A stretch of 64,000 bases of DNA from Stutzerimonas stutzeri (GCF_015291885.1 NZ_CP036186.1:496001-560000); one strand, 5' to 3'. Positions 37,217 to 45,794 are shown, counted from the stretch's first letter. Notes: generated from the letters alone by a model not told the origin. Numbers and translations: made by a program.

Positions 37217-38188
37217 TTACTGAACGGCTTCGATGCGCTTGATCAGCTCGGCGAACTGCGCGCCGTACTTCTCGCGGACCGGGGCGGTGGCGTCGTAGAA
37301 AGGTTTGGTGTCGACCTCGATGAACTCGACACCCTCGGCCTTGAGCTTCTCGTTGCTGGCGGTTTCCTTGGCCACCCAGAGATCGCGCTCCTCCAGCTGG
37401 GCTTCCTTGGCCAGTTTCTTCACCGTCTCCTGCTGCTCGGGGCTGAGCTTGTTCCAGGTGTCCTTGGACATCAGCAGCGGCTCGGGGAGGATCAGGTGGT
37501 GGGTCTGGGTGTAGTGCTTGGCGACGCGGAAGTGGTTGTGTTCGAGCAGGGTCGGCGAGTTGTTTTCGGCGCCATCGATCACGCCGCTCTGCAGCGCACT
37601 GAAGATTTCGCCGGTGTCCATAGCGATGCCGTTGGCACCCATGGCGTTGAGCGTGTCGATGAACAGCGGGTTGCCGATCACACGGATCTTCATGCCCTTG
37701 AGGTCTTCGATGCGGCGGATCGGTTTCTTGGTGTACAGGCTGCGGCTGCCGGCTTCCATCCAGGCCAGACCGACCATGTTGAAGTCCGAGTTGGTGATGG
37801 CGTCGAGGATTTCCTGACCGATCTCGCCGTCGACCACCTTGCGCATGTGGTCTATGTCGCGGAACACGAAGGGCATGTTGAAGACGTTGGTGGCCGGCAC
37901 CACCGGACCCACCGAGCCGAGACTGACGCGGGTCAGCTGCACGGCTCCGATCTGGGTCTGCTCGATCACTTCCTTTTCGGAACCGAGTACGCCACCGGCG
38001 AACATGCGCGATTTGATCTCGCCGTTGGTGGCGGCTTCCAGCTTCTTGCCGAGGTTTTCCATGGCGACTACGGTCGGGTAACCGGCCGGGTGGATCTCGG
38101 CGATCTTCAGCGTCATGGCGTGGGCCAGACCGCTGATGCAGAAGGCGAAGGGAAGGGCGGTAACGAGCAACTTGCGTTTGAGGTTCAT
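37217..38188 (-). CDS. dctP: TRAP transporter substrate-binding protein (DctP), probable uronate-binding
   Basis: 323 residues. Signal peptide ends near GLAHA, then a DctP fold with EKEVIEQTQIGAVQL, the carboxylate-binding Arg in LKGMKIRVIGNPLFIDTLNAMGANG and FSALQSGVIDGAENNSPT. Related proteins bind hexuronates, which fits the neighbouring udh gene; the ligand is inferred from context. GGAGAG precedes ATG 38188, and an A-rich Hfq/Crc-like site lies just upstream of that. Confidence 0.9.
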   Translation of the reverse strand: MNLKRKLLVTALPFAFCISGLAHAMTLKIAEIHPAGYPTVVAMENLGKKLEAATNGEIKSRMFAGGVLGSEKEVIEQTQIGAVQLTRVSLGSVGPVVPATNVFNMPFVFRDIDHMRKVVDGEIGQEILDAITNSDFNMVGLAWMEAGSRSLYTKKPIRRIEDLKGMKIRVIGNPLFIDTLNAMGANGIAMDTGEIFSALQSGVIDGAENNSPTLLEHNHFRVAKHYTQTHHLILPEPLLMSKDTWNKLSPEQQETVKKLAKEAQLEERDLWVAKETASNEKLKAEGVEFIEVDTKPFYDATAPVREKYGAQFAELIKRIEAVQ

Positions 38189-38201
38189 GACACTCTCCAT
38201 C

Positions 38202-38212
38202 TTGTTTTTGTT
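38202..38212 (-). promoter_or_regulatory. Candidate Hfq/Crc site before dctP
   Basis: Minus-strand AACAAAAACAA fits AAnAAnAA twice and lies 6 bases before the GGAGAG ribosome site. Confidence 0.55.
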
Positions 38213-38265
38213 GGTGTGCAGCGTTGCGAGAAGCGAGGTCGGGCAAGCGGCCCTTCCCTGGTTTT

Positions 38266-39156
38266 TCAGTTGAAAGCGGGTTCCTCCAGTCCGGTAACAC
38301 CGGGGTTCAGGGCAAAGACGCCACCGGCCAATGGCTGGTCGCTGAGATCGCCGCCGGGGCGGATCGTGGTGATGAATAGAGTGTCCAGACGCGCGCCGCC
38401 GAAAGCACACATGGTCGGTTTCTTCACCGGCACGGCGAGCGAGCGGTCCAGGCGGCCATCGGGGGTGAAACGGTGGATCAGTCCGGCATCGTTACCGCAG
38501 ATCCAGTAGCAGCCGTCGGCATCCACCGCGGCGCCGTCCGGTCGGCCGGGGTGGTCGAGCATGTCGACGAACAGGCGTCGGCCAGTCGGCGTGCCGCTGT
38601 CGGGGTCGTAATCTAGGGCCCAGATCTTCTGCACGCTGGGGTGCGAATCGGACAGGTACATGGTTCGCCCGTCCGGGCTGAAGGCCAGGCCGTTGGGCAC
38701 GATAAAGCCGTCCAGCTGCGGCACCAGCGGCTCGCGCGCGGCCTGGTCATCGAGCCGGTACAGCGCGCCGACCGGATGCCCGGCGGCCATGTCCAGCGCC
38801 ATGCTGCCGGCCCAGAAGCGACCCTGGCGATCGCAACGGCCGTCGTTCATGCGCATCGCGGGCAGCTGGTGATCGATGCTCGCCAGCGCGCGGCTGTCGA
38901 GCCGGCCGTCCGGGCGCGTCTGCAGGGTGAAGAAGCCGCTCTCCATGCCGGCCACCCAGCCGTCGCCGTGGCGCGCGATGCAGGCCAGCATCTGCTCGCC
39001 CTGCCAGCGGGAAAGCTGGCCGTCGGCAGCGTTCCAGCGCAGCAGTTCGCGATTCGGAATATCGACCCAGTACAGCGCCTGTTCGGCGGCGACCCAGACC
39101 GGGCTTTCGCCGGTGGCGCAGCGCAGGTCGGCGATGAGTTCAGCTTCACTGGCCAT
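38266..39156 (-). CDS. SMP-30/gluconolactonase-family sugar lactonase
   Basis: 296 residues of beta-propeller type. Metal-binding features typical of the family: CATGESPVWVAAEQALYWVDI (Glu), PAMRMNDGRCDRQGRFWAGSM (Asn/Asp), VPNGLAFSPDGRTMYLSDS and RPDGAAVDADGCYWICG. In this context it should hydrolyse the aldarolactone made by uronate dehydrogenase to glucarate or galactarate, the role reported for UxuL-type lactonases. It sits between udh and dctP in the same orientation. An A-rich AACAACAA lies before the start. Confidence 0.87.
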   Translation of the reverse strand: MASEAELIADLRCATGESPVWVAAEQALYWVDIPNRELLRWNAADGQLSRWQGEQMLACIARHGDGWVAGMESGFFTLQTRPDGRLDSRALASIDHQLPAMRMNDGRCDRQGRFWAGSMALDMAAGHPVGALYRLDDQAAREPLVPQLDGFIVPNGLAFSPDGRTMYLSDSHPSVQKIWALDYDPDSGTPTGRRLFVDMLDHPGRPDGAAVDADGCYWICGNDAGLIHRFTPDGRLDRSLAVPVKKPTMCAFGGARLDTLFITTIRPGGDLSDQPLAGGVFALNPGVTGLEEPAFN

Positions 39157-39166
39157 TGCGTTTCTC

Positions 39167-39174
39167 TTGTTGTT
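39167..39174 (-). promoter_or_regulatory. Candidate Hfq/Crc site before the lactonase gene
   Basis: Minus-strand AACAACAA is an exact AAnAAnAA match 10 bases before the lactonase ATG at 39156. Confidence 0.5.
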
Positions 39175-39195
39175 GTACGCGGGCGAAGGGAGCGA

Positions 39196-40011
39196 TCAGT
39201 CGAAGGGGCCGGCCGCGACGAAGGCGCCGCCCTGGTAGATGCCGGCCGGGTCCTCGGCGCTGTACGGCGGTTGCTGCTCGACCTTGTCGCGGAACACTTC
39301 GGAGCTGTCCTGCGCGCTGAAGCCCAGGTGAGCTGCCAGATGGTTGTCCCACCACACGTCGCGGTTGGCGGACATGCCGTAGACCACTGTATGGCCGACC
39401 GCAGGCGTGAACAGCGCGCAGCGCATCAGCTCGGTGAGGTCGCGGAAACTGAGCCAGGTGCTCATCATTCGACGGTTTGCCGGCTCGGGGAACGAGGAGC
39501 CGATGCGGATGCTGACGGTCTCGATGCCGTAGCGGTCGTAATAGAAGTTCGCCATGTCCTCGCCATAGGACTTGGACAGACCGTAGTAGCCATCCGGGCG
39601 GCGTGGAGCGTGGGCATCCAGGGTCTCGGACTGCGGGTAGAAGCCGATCACGTGGTTGGAACTGGCGAAGACCACGCGCTTGATGCCATGCAGGCGCGCC
39701 GCTTCGTAGATGTGGAAGGTGCCGCGGATATTGGCGTCGAGGATTTCCTCGAACGGCCGCTCGACAGAGACACCGCCGAAGTGGGCGATGGCATCGACGC
39801 CTTCGCACAGGGCGTGCACAGCCGCCTTGTCGGCGAGGTCGCAAGGCACGACCTCCTCATGGTCGCCGGCTGCCGGCGCCATCGGCGCGATATCGGACAG
39901 TCGGATGATGCGGGCGTAGGGCTGCAGGCGTTCGCGCAGCTCCTTGCCGAGGCCGCCCGCTGCACCAGTGAGCAGAAGACGGCCGAATGGGGGTGTCGGA
40001 GTGGTAGTCAT
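39196..40011 (-). CDS. udh: Uronate dehydrogenase
   Basis: 271 residues. It oxidises D-glucuronate and D-galacturonate to aldarolactones with NAD. The sequence strongly resembles Pseudomonas Udh: LLLTGAAGGLGKELRE, LRLSDIAPMAPAAGDHEEV, FGGVSVERPFEEILDANI, ASSNHVIGFYPQSETLDA, YYGLSKSYGEDMA with catalytic Tyr/Lys, and SIRIGSSFPEPANRRMMSTWLS. ATG 40011 matches the known N-terminal length and lies after an A-rich site, whereas the ATG at 40044 has no ribosome site. First gene of the lactonase-TRAP operon. Confidence 0.95.
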   Translation of the reverse strand: MTTTPTPPFGRLLLTGAAGGLGKELRERLQPYARIIRLSDIAPMAPAAGDHEEVVPCDLADKAAVHALCEGVDAIAHFGGVSVERPFEEILDANIRGTFHIYEAARLHGIKRVVFASSNHVIGFYPQSETLDAHAPRRPDGYYGLSKSYGEDMANFYYDRYGIETVSIRIGSSFPEPANRRMMSTWLSFRDLTELMRCALFTPAVGHTVVYGMSANRDVWWDNHLAAHLGFSAQDSSEVFRDKVEQQPPYSAEDPAGIYQGGAFVAAGPFD

Positions 40012-40025
40012 CGGGGTGCCTGTCG

Positions 40026-40036
40026 TTATTGTTCTT
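40026..40036 (-). promoter_or_regulatory. Candidate Hfq/Crc site before udh
   Basis: Minus-strand AAGAACAATAA contains two overlapping AAnAAnAA matches, 14 bases before the udh start codon. Confidence 0.55.
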
Positions 40037-40046
40037 GAAGTCATCT

Positions 40047-40060
40047 GTTGTCATATGACA
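40047..40060. promoter_or_regulatory. Candidate operator before udh
   Basis: GTTGTCATATGACA contains the palindrome TGTCATATGACA and shares GTTGT and AT.AC with the 14-bp site before kdgD (9 of 13 aligned positions). It lies 35-49 bases before the udh start. Confidence 0.45.
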
Positions 40061-40245
40061 TGTGCTAAATATCAGCATCTGGTTGTGTGAATGTCAACAC
40101 GCTTAAAGTCGTATTTGATGAGATATATCGCTCGTCAGCGCCACTTTGCTGTGAGTTGACCTGGTGAAAGCGCTGCGACAGAGGGCTCCAATGGAGCGGC
40201 GCCTTCGACTGATGAGCCCGGGAAGGCGTCAACGACGTTAACGGC

Positions 40246-40259
40246 AGTTGTATGATGAC
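40246..40259. promoter_or_regulatory. Second candidate operator upstream of udh
   Basis: AGTTGTATGATGAC matches the kdgD-upstream site at 12 of 14 positions. It lies in the 385-bp gap (40012-40396), which holds no gene I can support. Confidence 0.5.
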
Positions 40260-40396
40260 TTGCCGGTGAGGCGGGTGCACAGCGATGGCGGTGCGCGGCC
40301 AGTTCGATGGCGAAGCGCTGCCGGCACACACCGTAATGACTGCTTATGGATACTGCCGGGCGGGCACCCTGAGCGGCCGCGATTGGCCGCTGCTGT

Positions 40397-40705
40397 TCAG
40401 AACTGCCTGACCAGCGCCGCGGCGAGGATACCGGCGGCAATCGCCGGCAGCGGCTTCTTCAGCACCAGCATGGTCACTGCCGTGGCCAAGAGCGCCAGTC
40501 GGGCGCCGCTGTCGCCCTGCCATGCCATCGGCGCGACGATCGCCACCAGAACCGAACCGGACATGGCGGTGATGAACTGTCTGGCTCGGTCGCCGATGGG
40601 CACGAAGGTCATGACGAAGACGCCGCCCCAGCGCGTCGCCAGCGTCACCAGCGCCATGACCAGCACCACGATCAGCGCGCCGGCGCCCGTCGCATCAAGA
40701 TTCAC
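40397..40705 (-). CDS. azlD: AzlD-family branched-chain amino acid exporter small subunit
   Basis: 102 residues with four hydrophobic stretches, the AzlD pattern (ALVTLATRWGGVFVMTFVPIGDRARQFITAMSGSVLVAIVAP). It forms an exporter with AzlC. A GTG start at 40705, with GGAGAAAGC just before it, is preferred over the longer frame; it overlaps the azlC stop by 11 bases, the usual coupled arrangement. Confidence 0.85.
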   Translation of the reverse strand: MNLDATGAGALIVVLVMALVTLATRWGGVFVMTFVPIGDRARQFITAMSGSVLVAIVAPMAWQGDSGARLALLATAVTMLVLKKPLPAIAAGILAAALVRQF

Positions 40706-41411
40706 GTGCTTTCTCCTTCCACAGCAGCCCGGTTGCGCCGCCGGCCAGCGCGCCCACCACCACGTGGCTGTTCTCCGGCAGGTAACGAAAGGCGAGCAGC
40801 GAGGCGCCGGCGGCAACGCTCCAGATCACCAGCATGCGCAGGTTCTTTTCGCCGCCCACCACCATTGCCAGCAGAAAGCAGCCCATCACCATGTCCAGGC
40901 CCAGGCGCTTAGGATCACTGACGGCACTGCCGAAATGGATACCCAGCCAACTGCCGACCACCCAGAACGACCAGAGCGCCAGGCCACCACCGAGTAGCAG
41001 GCCGAATCCCGGGCGGTTGCGGTTGAAGGCCTGCATGGCCATCGCCCAGTTGGCGTCCGAGGCGATCAGCATCACCCCGTAGCGCCTGCCCGGCGACAGC
41101 TGGCGCAACCAGGGGTAGAGCGTGGCGCCCATCAGCAGGTGGCGGGCGTTGATGGCAAACACGGTGATCATCAGGGTGAACAGCGGCACCTGCGTGCCCC
41201 ACAGCTCCAGCGCGGCGAACTGCGAGGCGCCGGCGAACACCAGCGCGCTCATCGCCAAAATCACCGAATCGTCCAGCCCGGTCTGCACCGCGGCGAGGCC
41301 GAAGGCGGCACCGAACAGGGTGACGAAGATGGAAATCGGCGCGAGCTGGCGAAAACCGGCCCAGACCATGCGCCGGTCGAAATGATGCAGCTCGCTTTCT
41401 GCGTCAGTCAT
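40695..41411 (-). CDS. azlC: AzlC-family branched-chain amino acid exporter large subunit
   Basis: 238 residues, five to seven hydrophobic segments. Signatures: LFGAAFGLAAVQTGLDDSVILAMSALVFAGASQFAALELWG and NARHLLMGATLYPWL. AzlC with AzlD exports branched-chain amino acids. AGGA precedes ATG 41411. It has no clear link to the aldarate genes around it; the promoter would lie in the 489-bp gap shared with hipB. Confidence 0.88.
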   Translation of the reverse strand: MTDAESELHHFDRRMVWAGFRQLAPISIFVTLFGAAFGLAAVQTGLDDSVILAMSALVFAGASQFAALELWGTQVPLFTLMITVFAINARHLLMGATLYPWLRQLSPGRRYGVMLIASDANWAMAMQAFNRNRPGFGLLLGGGLALWSFWVVGSWLGIHFGSAVSDPKRLGLDMVMGCFLLAMVVGGEKNLRMLVIWSVAAGASLLAFRYLPENSHVVVGALAGGATGLLWKEKARES

Positions 41412-41770
41412 GCATGAGTCCTACAGTGGCAGCGCCGGATCGACGACGTCATTCAATGTCCAGCCGGCCAGATTAGGGCGTATTGCCGCAACGGAACAGC
41501 GCAGTTGGCGTCGGATCGGGCGGTACAGATTCGTTCGAGCAGTCGATGGCGCAGAGGACAATGAAGGCTTCGGCCTATCGACGCTGCGCCTTGCCAGCCA
41601 CCACCAATGCTATAGAGGGTTTTGTCCGCTTCTGATATTGCAGCTGTGACGGGCTGCTGACTCCAGAAGCTGCCAGGCGCAGCAGAAGGCTGATCTGGTG
41701 CCGAACTGGATAGATCTACCGCCCATAATCCGAGAGTTGATCTACCGTGCCGGGGTTGTTCTTCTTAGAT

Positions 41771-41793
41771 AAGGTATCTATTAATGATACTTT
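41771..41793. promoter_or_regulatory. Candidate HipB operator, distal
   Basis: Near-palindrome AAGGTATC-(7 bases)-GATACTTT in the AT-rich gap before hipB. The gap 41412-41900 contains no gene I can support. Confidence 0.4.
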
Positions 41794-41867
41794 ATGGTGC
41801 TTAAGGTGCTATAAGAAGCATCATTAACTGTATGAAAAGGTTGCTTAGTGCGCGATTGGTAGTACCT

Positions 41868-41883
41868 TATCCTTTGTAGGATG
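41868..41883. promoter_or_regulatory. Candidate HipB operator, proximal
   Basis: TATCC-(6 bases)-GGATG, 17 bases before the hipB start. E. coli HipB binds TATCC-N8-GGATA, so the half-sites agree but the spacing is two shorter. Confidence 0.45.
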
Positions 41884-41900
41884 TCGCTTGGTGCCACCTT

Positions 41901-42224
41901 ATGAAAGACTTTTTCCCTGTTCAAAGTACCTCTCTGCTTTACCGTATAGGCCTTCTGGTGAAGGAGGCGCGCCTGCGCATGGGGCTGCGCCAGGCTGACC
42001 TTGCAGAGCGGGCTGGGATTTCTCTCCGAGCTGTTCGACACATTGAGGGGGGGAAGGCTGAAGGTGTTTCGTTGCGCGATTTCATGCTCGCGCTGTTTAC
42101 CGTTGGGATCTCTGACCGGGTTTTCCAGGCGCTGATCGATGACCCTGCGCTTGATCTCACCTCTTTAGAAACCAACACGACCAAGCGCGTCAGGCTGCCG
42201 CGCAGCGGCGCGGAGAACTTTTAA
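41901..42224 (+). CDS. hipB: HipB-type antitoxin (XRE HTH)
   Basis: 107 residues. Helix-turn-helix of the Cro/XRE type at about residues 14-68 (IGLLVKEARLRMGLRQADLAERAGISLRAVRHIEGGKAEGVSL). It should bind HipA and repress the operon. ATG 41901 has no obvious ribosome site, so translation may be weak or leaderless, or the start may differ. Its stop overlaps the hipA ATG by one base (TAATG). The AT-rich upstream region and lower GC than neighbours suggest acquisition. Confidence 0.85.
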   Translation: MKDFFPVQSTSLLYRIGLLVKEARLRMGLRQADLAERAGISLRAVRHIEGGKAEGVSLRDFMLALFTVGISDRVFQALIDDPALDLTSLETNTTKRVRLPRSGAENF

Positions 42225-43450
42225 TGTCGCGCGCTTACATCTATATGGAATGTCCGGAAACGGGTGAGACTGTGACGTTGGGCAGGCTGACCCTTGCTGG
42301 TCGCACGGGAACCTTCGTCTATGCGCCGGAGATCGTGGAAGCCAAGCGTTGGGTTCCTGATCCGATACGATATCCGCTCTCCGCTCGACCTATTCAGGTA
42401 AATAAGAATGGGGGCGTTCCCGGGTTCATTGATGATGCGATGCCAGATGGCTGGGGAGAACGACTGCTGCGCCGCACCCGAAAGGGAGAGCTCACTCCGA
42501 TCCAGCTCCTGCTGTTATCTCCTAACGAAGATCGCGCCGGAAACATCATGGCTGGCGAAGATCGCACACCGAGGCCGGGAATAGGCGAAAGGCCTGTGAA
42601 AATGCTTGAAGCCAAAGGGCTCGATCATTTCATAGATATTTGCGCTGCGATTTATGATAGCCAGCTGAGCGCTGAGCAGCTGGAGGCATTAAGAATACGG
42701 GATCAGCGCTCAGCTGTTGGTGGTGCCAGGCCCAAGCGCACGTACCGCTTTGATCACAAGCTGATTCTTGCCAAGCCACGCGACAAATTTGATCACTACG
42801 ACCTGCCGAAATTCGAGTATGCCTGCATGACTTTTGCGGCTACCAAGGGGATGAATGTCGCCCGGACTGCACTCCATCAAAGTGAAAGGGGCAACACGCT
42901 GCTAGTGGAGCGATTTGACCGAAAATGGTCAGAGAGTGATGCAAGGTTTCGCCGCATTCCGATGATGAGTGGCTTAACTCTTCTCGATGCCGAATGGCAG
43001 GTGCAGCGCAGCAACGGGTGGATCTACGCGGCGCTCGCTGATGAGCTGTACCGCAGAGGCGCGCCAGATTCTGATAGGCAGGCGCTCTACAGGCGAATGG
43101 CCTACAACGCTCTGGTCGGCAACAGTGACGATCATCCTCGCAATCACGCCGTGATCTGGCAGGAAGGAGCTTGGCGCCTCTCGCCCATGTATGACGTTCT
43201 TCCCGTGCTGGGAGAGGGGCCTGCGCAGAGGCTGGCGATGGAGGTTGGGATCAACGGTACCCTTCTAAGTCGAGCTAACCTGCTTAGCCAGCATGAGCAT
43301 TTTGCACTGACGGAAGATGAGGCGGCAGGCATATTGGACGAGGTCGCTTCTTGGAAGCCGGAGCTGATGGAGCACTATGCAAAGCATTTGGCTGGGGCTG
43401 AGCTGGATGCGGCGGTGGACGCAACAAGCAGCGAGAGACTGCTGGCTTAG
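42224..43450 (+). CDS. hipA: HipA-type serine/threonine kinase toxin
   Basis: 408 residues. HipA fold: N-terminal subdomain with GVPGFIDDAMPDGWGERLLRR and LLLLSPNEDRAGNIM, Gly-rich loop SAVGGARPKR, catalytic loop GNSDDHPRNHAVI, and metal-binding YDVLPVLG. In E. coli HipA phosphorylates GltX and promotes persistence. All kinase residues look intact. It follows hipB with a one-base overlap. Base composition is closer to 55 percent GC and codon choice is less biased than in the flanking genes. Confidence 0.9.
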   Translation: MSRAYIYMECPETGETVTLGRLTLAGRTGTFVYAPEIVEAKRWVPDPIRYPLSARPIQVNKNGGVPGFIDDAMPDGWGERLLRRTRKGELTPIQLLLLSPNEDRAGNIMAGEDRTPRPGIGERPVKMLEAKGLDHFIDICAAIYDSQLSAEQLEALRIRDQRSAVGGARPKRTYRFDHKLILAKPRDKFDHYDLPKFEYACMTFAATKGMNVARTALHQSERGNTLLVERFDRKWSESDARFRRIPMMSGLTLLDAEWQVQRSNGWIYAALADELYRRGAPDSDRQALYRRMAYNALVGNSDDHPRNHAVIWQEGAWRLSPMYDVLPVLGEGPAQRLAMEVGINGTLLSRANLLSQHEHFALTEDEAAGILDEVASWKPELMEHYAKHLAGAELDAAVDATSSERLLA

Positions 43451-43491
43451 GGCGGGCTGCGAAGGCTTCTCCTGCACTCTTGGTCCTTGCT

Positions 43492-44511
43492 TTAGCGTCG
43501 AGCAGCGCATTCGTCACAGGCCTTAATAGCCCCGGCTCTGGTCGACCATCTGAACGTCAACTCGTGGCCGTCAGCAGCCGTCCCATGGTGTTGGGGCTGG
43601 ATTGGCGGCAGGTCCCAGGCGATATCGCGGGCCGCCTGACGCACGGCATTGCGCGCCGCCTCCAGCGTCGGGTTGTCGTTGTCGTCGCTCCAGGCCAGAT
43701 ACAGCTCGGCGCAGATGCCCTCCGGCAGCGGCAGTTGGCGAAAGCGTACCTGCTGGAAGCGGATCGCGCTGGCCCCGCGCGGCACCAGCGCCAGGCCGAG
43801 GCCAGCGTTGACCAGCGAGAGGATGGTGAGCGTCGAGCCCAGTGACTGGACGAATTCGGGCTGGATACCGCTGGCGCGGAACAGCCCGGTGTGCAGCTCG
43901 TTGAACGGCTGCCAGGCGCCATGGGCATAGAGGATGAATGGCTCGCCGTGGAGCATTTCCAGGGTCGGCGCCGGATGCTGCGCCAGCGGGTGGTCGGTCG
44001 GCGTGGCCAGCACGAAGGGCTCGCGCAGCAGGCATTCACTGACCAGTCCCGGCTGCTGCAACGGCTCGCGCACCACCGCCAGGTCGACCCGGCGCGCGCG
44101 CAGTGCCTGCAACTGCTCGAAAGTGGTGGTTTCCAGCAGGTTGATGGCCACGCCCGGCCGTTCCCGGCGTATCTGTGTGATCGCGCGCGGCAGGAAATCG
44201 TATACCGCGCTGGCAACGAAGCTGATGGTCAGCGAGCCGCTTTCGCCTAGCGCGGCGGAGCGGGCCCGCTGGGCGGCGCGATGGGCCTGGTCGAGCAGTG
44301 CCTGGGCCTCGACGAAGAAGGCACGACCGGCGGCGGTGAGCGCCACCGAGCGCGTGCTGCGGGTGAACAGCGCGACGCCGAGCTGGTGTTCCAGCAACTG
44401 GATCTGCCGGCTCAGCGGCGGCTGAGTCATGTTCAAGCGTTCGGCGGCGCGACGGAAATTCAGTTCGCTGGCCAGGGTGGTAAAGCTGCGCAGCTGGGCG
44501 AGTTCGAACAT
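43492..44511 (-). CDS. LysR-family regulator next to talarate/galactarate dehydratase
   Basis: 339 residues. N-terminal winged HTH (MFELAQLRSFTTLASELNFRRAAERLNMTQPPLSRQIQLLEHQLGVALFTRS) and a LysR substrate domain. About 35 residues at the C-terminus, from around AWDLPPIQPQHH, extend beyond the usual family end, which may reflect the neighbouring hipBA insertion. ATG 44511 is preferred to 44562 because it begins the HTH directly. It diverges from the dehydratase gene with a 105-bp gap carrying two direct repeats, so it probably controls it. Confidence 0.87.
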   Translation of the reverse strand: MFELAQLRSFTTLASELNFRRAAERLNMTQPPLSRQIQLLEHQLGVALFTRSTRSVALTAAGRAFFVEAQALLDQAHRAAQRARSAALGESGSLTISFVASAVYDFLPRAITQIRRERPGVAINLLETTTFEQLQALRARRVDLAVVREPLQQPGLVSECLLREPFVLATPTDHPLAQHPAPTLEMLHGEPFILYAHGAWQPFNELHTGLFRASGIQPEFVQSLGSTLTILSLVNAGLGLALVPRGASAIRFQQVRFRQLPLPEGICAELYLAWSDDNDNPTLEAARNAVRQAARDIAWDLPPIQPQHHGTAADGHELTFRWSTRAGAIKACDECAARR

Positions 44512-44524
44512 TGATCCGTTCCTG

Positions 44525-44564
44525 GTATCAATCGAGTGCGTTAATGAATTGGACCGTATCAATC
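44525..44564. promoter_or_regulatory. Direct repeats GTATCAATC in the LysR-talarate dehydratase gap
   Basis: GTATCAATC at 44525-44533 and again at 44556-44564, a 31-bp period, about three DNA turns. The arrangement suits binding by the divergently encoded LysR protein. Confidence 0.5.
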
Positions 44565-44616
44565 AGCCGGCGGATTATCCAGCGCATCCCCAGACTGGCG
44601 AGGCGGCGAAACACGA

Positions 44617-45759
44617 ATGAGCGACCTCTATGAAGCGGACCGCATCAGCTGGATCGGCCTGCGTGCTGTGGAGTTGCCACTGCAGCGGTCCGTCAGCGAC
44701 GCCAAGGTGCTTACCGGGCGACAGCTGCCGCTGGCGTCGGTCAGCCTGTTGTTCGTCGAACTGCAGACGCAGCAGGGTCATAAGGGGCTGGGCTTCAGCT
44801 ACAGCCTGCGCACCGGCGGCCCGGCGCAATATGCCCATGCGCGGGAGCTGGCGCCGTTGCTGCTGGGCGAGGATCCCAACGACATCGCCCGCCTGTGGCG
44901 CCGATTGAGCTGGGCCAGTGCCTCTATCGGGCGCAGCGGCCTGGCGGTGCAGAGCATCGCCGCGTTCGACACCGCACTCTGGGACCTCAAGGCGCGCCGC
45001 GCCGGCCTGCCGCTGGCCAAGCTGCTTGGCGCCCATCGCGATGCGGTGCCCTGCTACAACACCTCCGGTGGCTACCTGCAGGCGCCCATCGAGGAGGTCA
45101 TCGAAAAGGCCGAGGCCTCCCGCGCGCGCGGTATCGGCGGGATCAAGCTGAAGGTCGGCCAGCCTGACCGGCGCGCCGATCTGCGGCGGGTCGCGGCGCT
45201 GCGCAGGCACTTCGGCGACGAGGTGGCACTGATGGTGGACGTCAACCAGCAGTGGGACCGCACCACCGCGGCACGCATGGGCACGGCGCTGGAGGAGCTC
45301 GAGCTGACCTGGATCGAGGAACCGCTGGACGCCCACGATCTGGAAGGTCACGCCGCCCTGGCCGCTCAGCTCATCACCCCGGTCGGCACTGGCGAGATGC
45401 TCGGCAGCGCGGCCGAAGCCTGTGCCTTTGTCGAGCGCGGGGCGGTGGACGTGATCATGCATGATGCGCCGCGCATCGGTGGCATCACGCCGTTTCTGCA
45501 GGTGGCCGAGGCGGCGCGGCGGCGCGGAATCGTCATGGCGCCGCACTTCGTCATGGAATTGCATATCCACCTCGCTGCGGCCTACGAACATGCCACGTGG
45601 GTCGAGCATTTCGAATGGCTCGAGCCGCTGTTCCAGGAGCGACTCGAGATCCGCGATGGCTGCATGCAGGTGCCGACCCGGCCCGGGCTGGGGCTGAGGC
45701 TCAGCGAGCAGGTGGTGGGTTGGACACTGGCGCGCGAGACGTTCGGCACCAAGCCATGA
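44617..45759 (+). CDS. L-talarate/galactarate dehydratase (enolase superfamily, MR subgroup)
   Basis: 380 residues, closely resembling the Salmonella talarate/galactarate dehydratase. Features: SDAKVLTGRQ, VGFSYS-like GLGFSYSLRTGG, YNTSGGYL, catalytic KLKVG (Lys-x-Lys), metal ligands in MVDVNQQW, WIEEPLDA and GTGEML, and the general-base His in APHFVMELHIHL. It dehydrates meso-galactarate or L-talarate to 5-keto-4-deoxyglucarate. It is the third of four aldarate dehydratases in the island. ATG 44617 has a poor ribosome site. Confidence 0.9.
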   Translation: MSDLYEADRISWIGLRAVELPLQRSVSDAKVLTGRQLPLASVSLLFVELQTQQGHKGLGFSYSLRTGGPAQYAHARELAPLLLGEDPNDIARLWRRLSWASASIGRSGLAVQSIAAFDTALWDLKARRAGLPLAKLLGAHRDAVPCYNTSGGYLQAPIEEVIEKAEASRARGIGGIKLKVGQPDRRADLRRVAALRRHFGDEVALMVDVNQQWDRTTAARMGTALEELELTWIEEPLDAHDLEGHAALAAQLITPVGTGEMLGSAAEACAFVERGAVDVIMHDAPRIGGITPFLQVAEAARRRGIVMAPHFVMELHIHLAAAYEHATWVEHFEWLEPLFQERLEIRDGCMQVPTRPGLGLRLSEQVVGWTLARETFGTKP

Positions 45760-45764
45760 CGGCA

Positions 45765-45788
45765 GCCCCTCTGCTGGCGCAGAGGGGC
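45765..45788. terminator. Hairpin between convergent genes
   Basis: Perfect 10-bp stem GCCCCTCTGC/GCAGAGGGGC with a 4-base loop between the dehydratase and tctA. There is no T-tract, so termination is likely but not certain. Confidence 0.55.
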
Positions 45789-45794
45789 GCAGGT

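Noticed and set aside
39167..39180. GTTGTACG between udh and lactonase as another operator
   Set aside because: Only 9 of 14 positions match the regulator site, and the sequence is better explained as the A-rich Hfq/Crc-type stretch in the lactonase leader.
41781..42041. Minus-strand ORF overlapping the hipB leader
   Set aside because: It crosses the hipB coding start and the palindromes, and has no motif; hipB explains the sequence.
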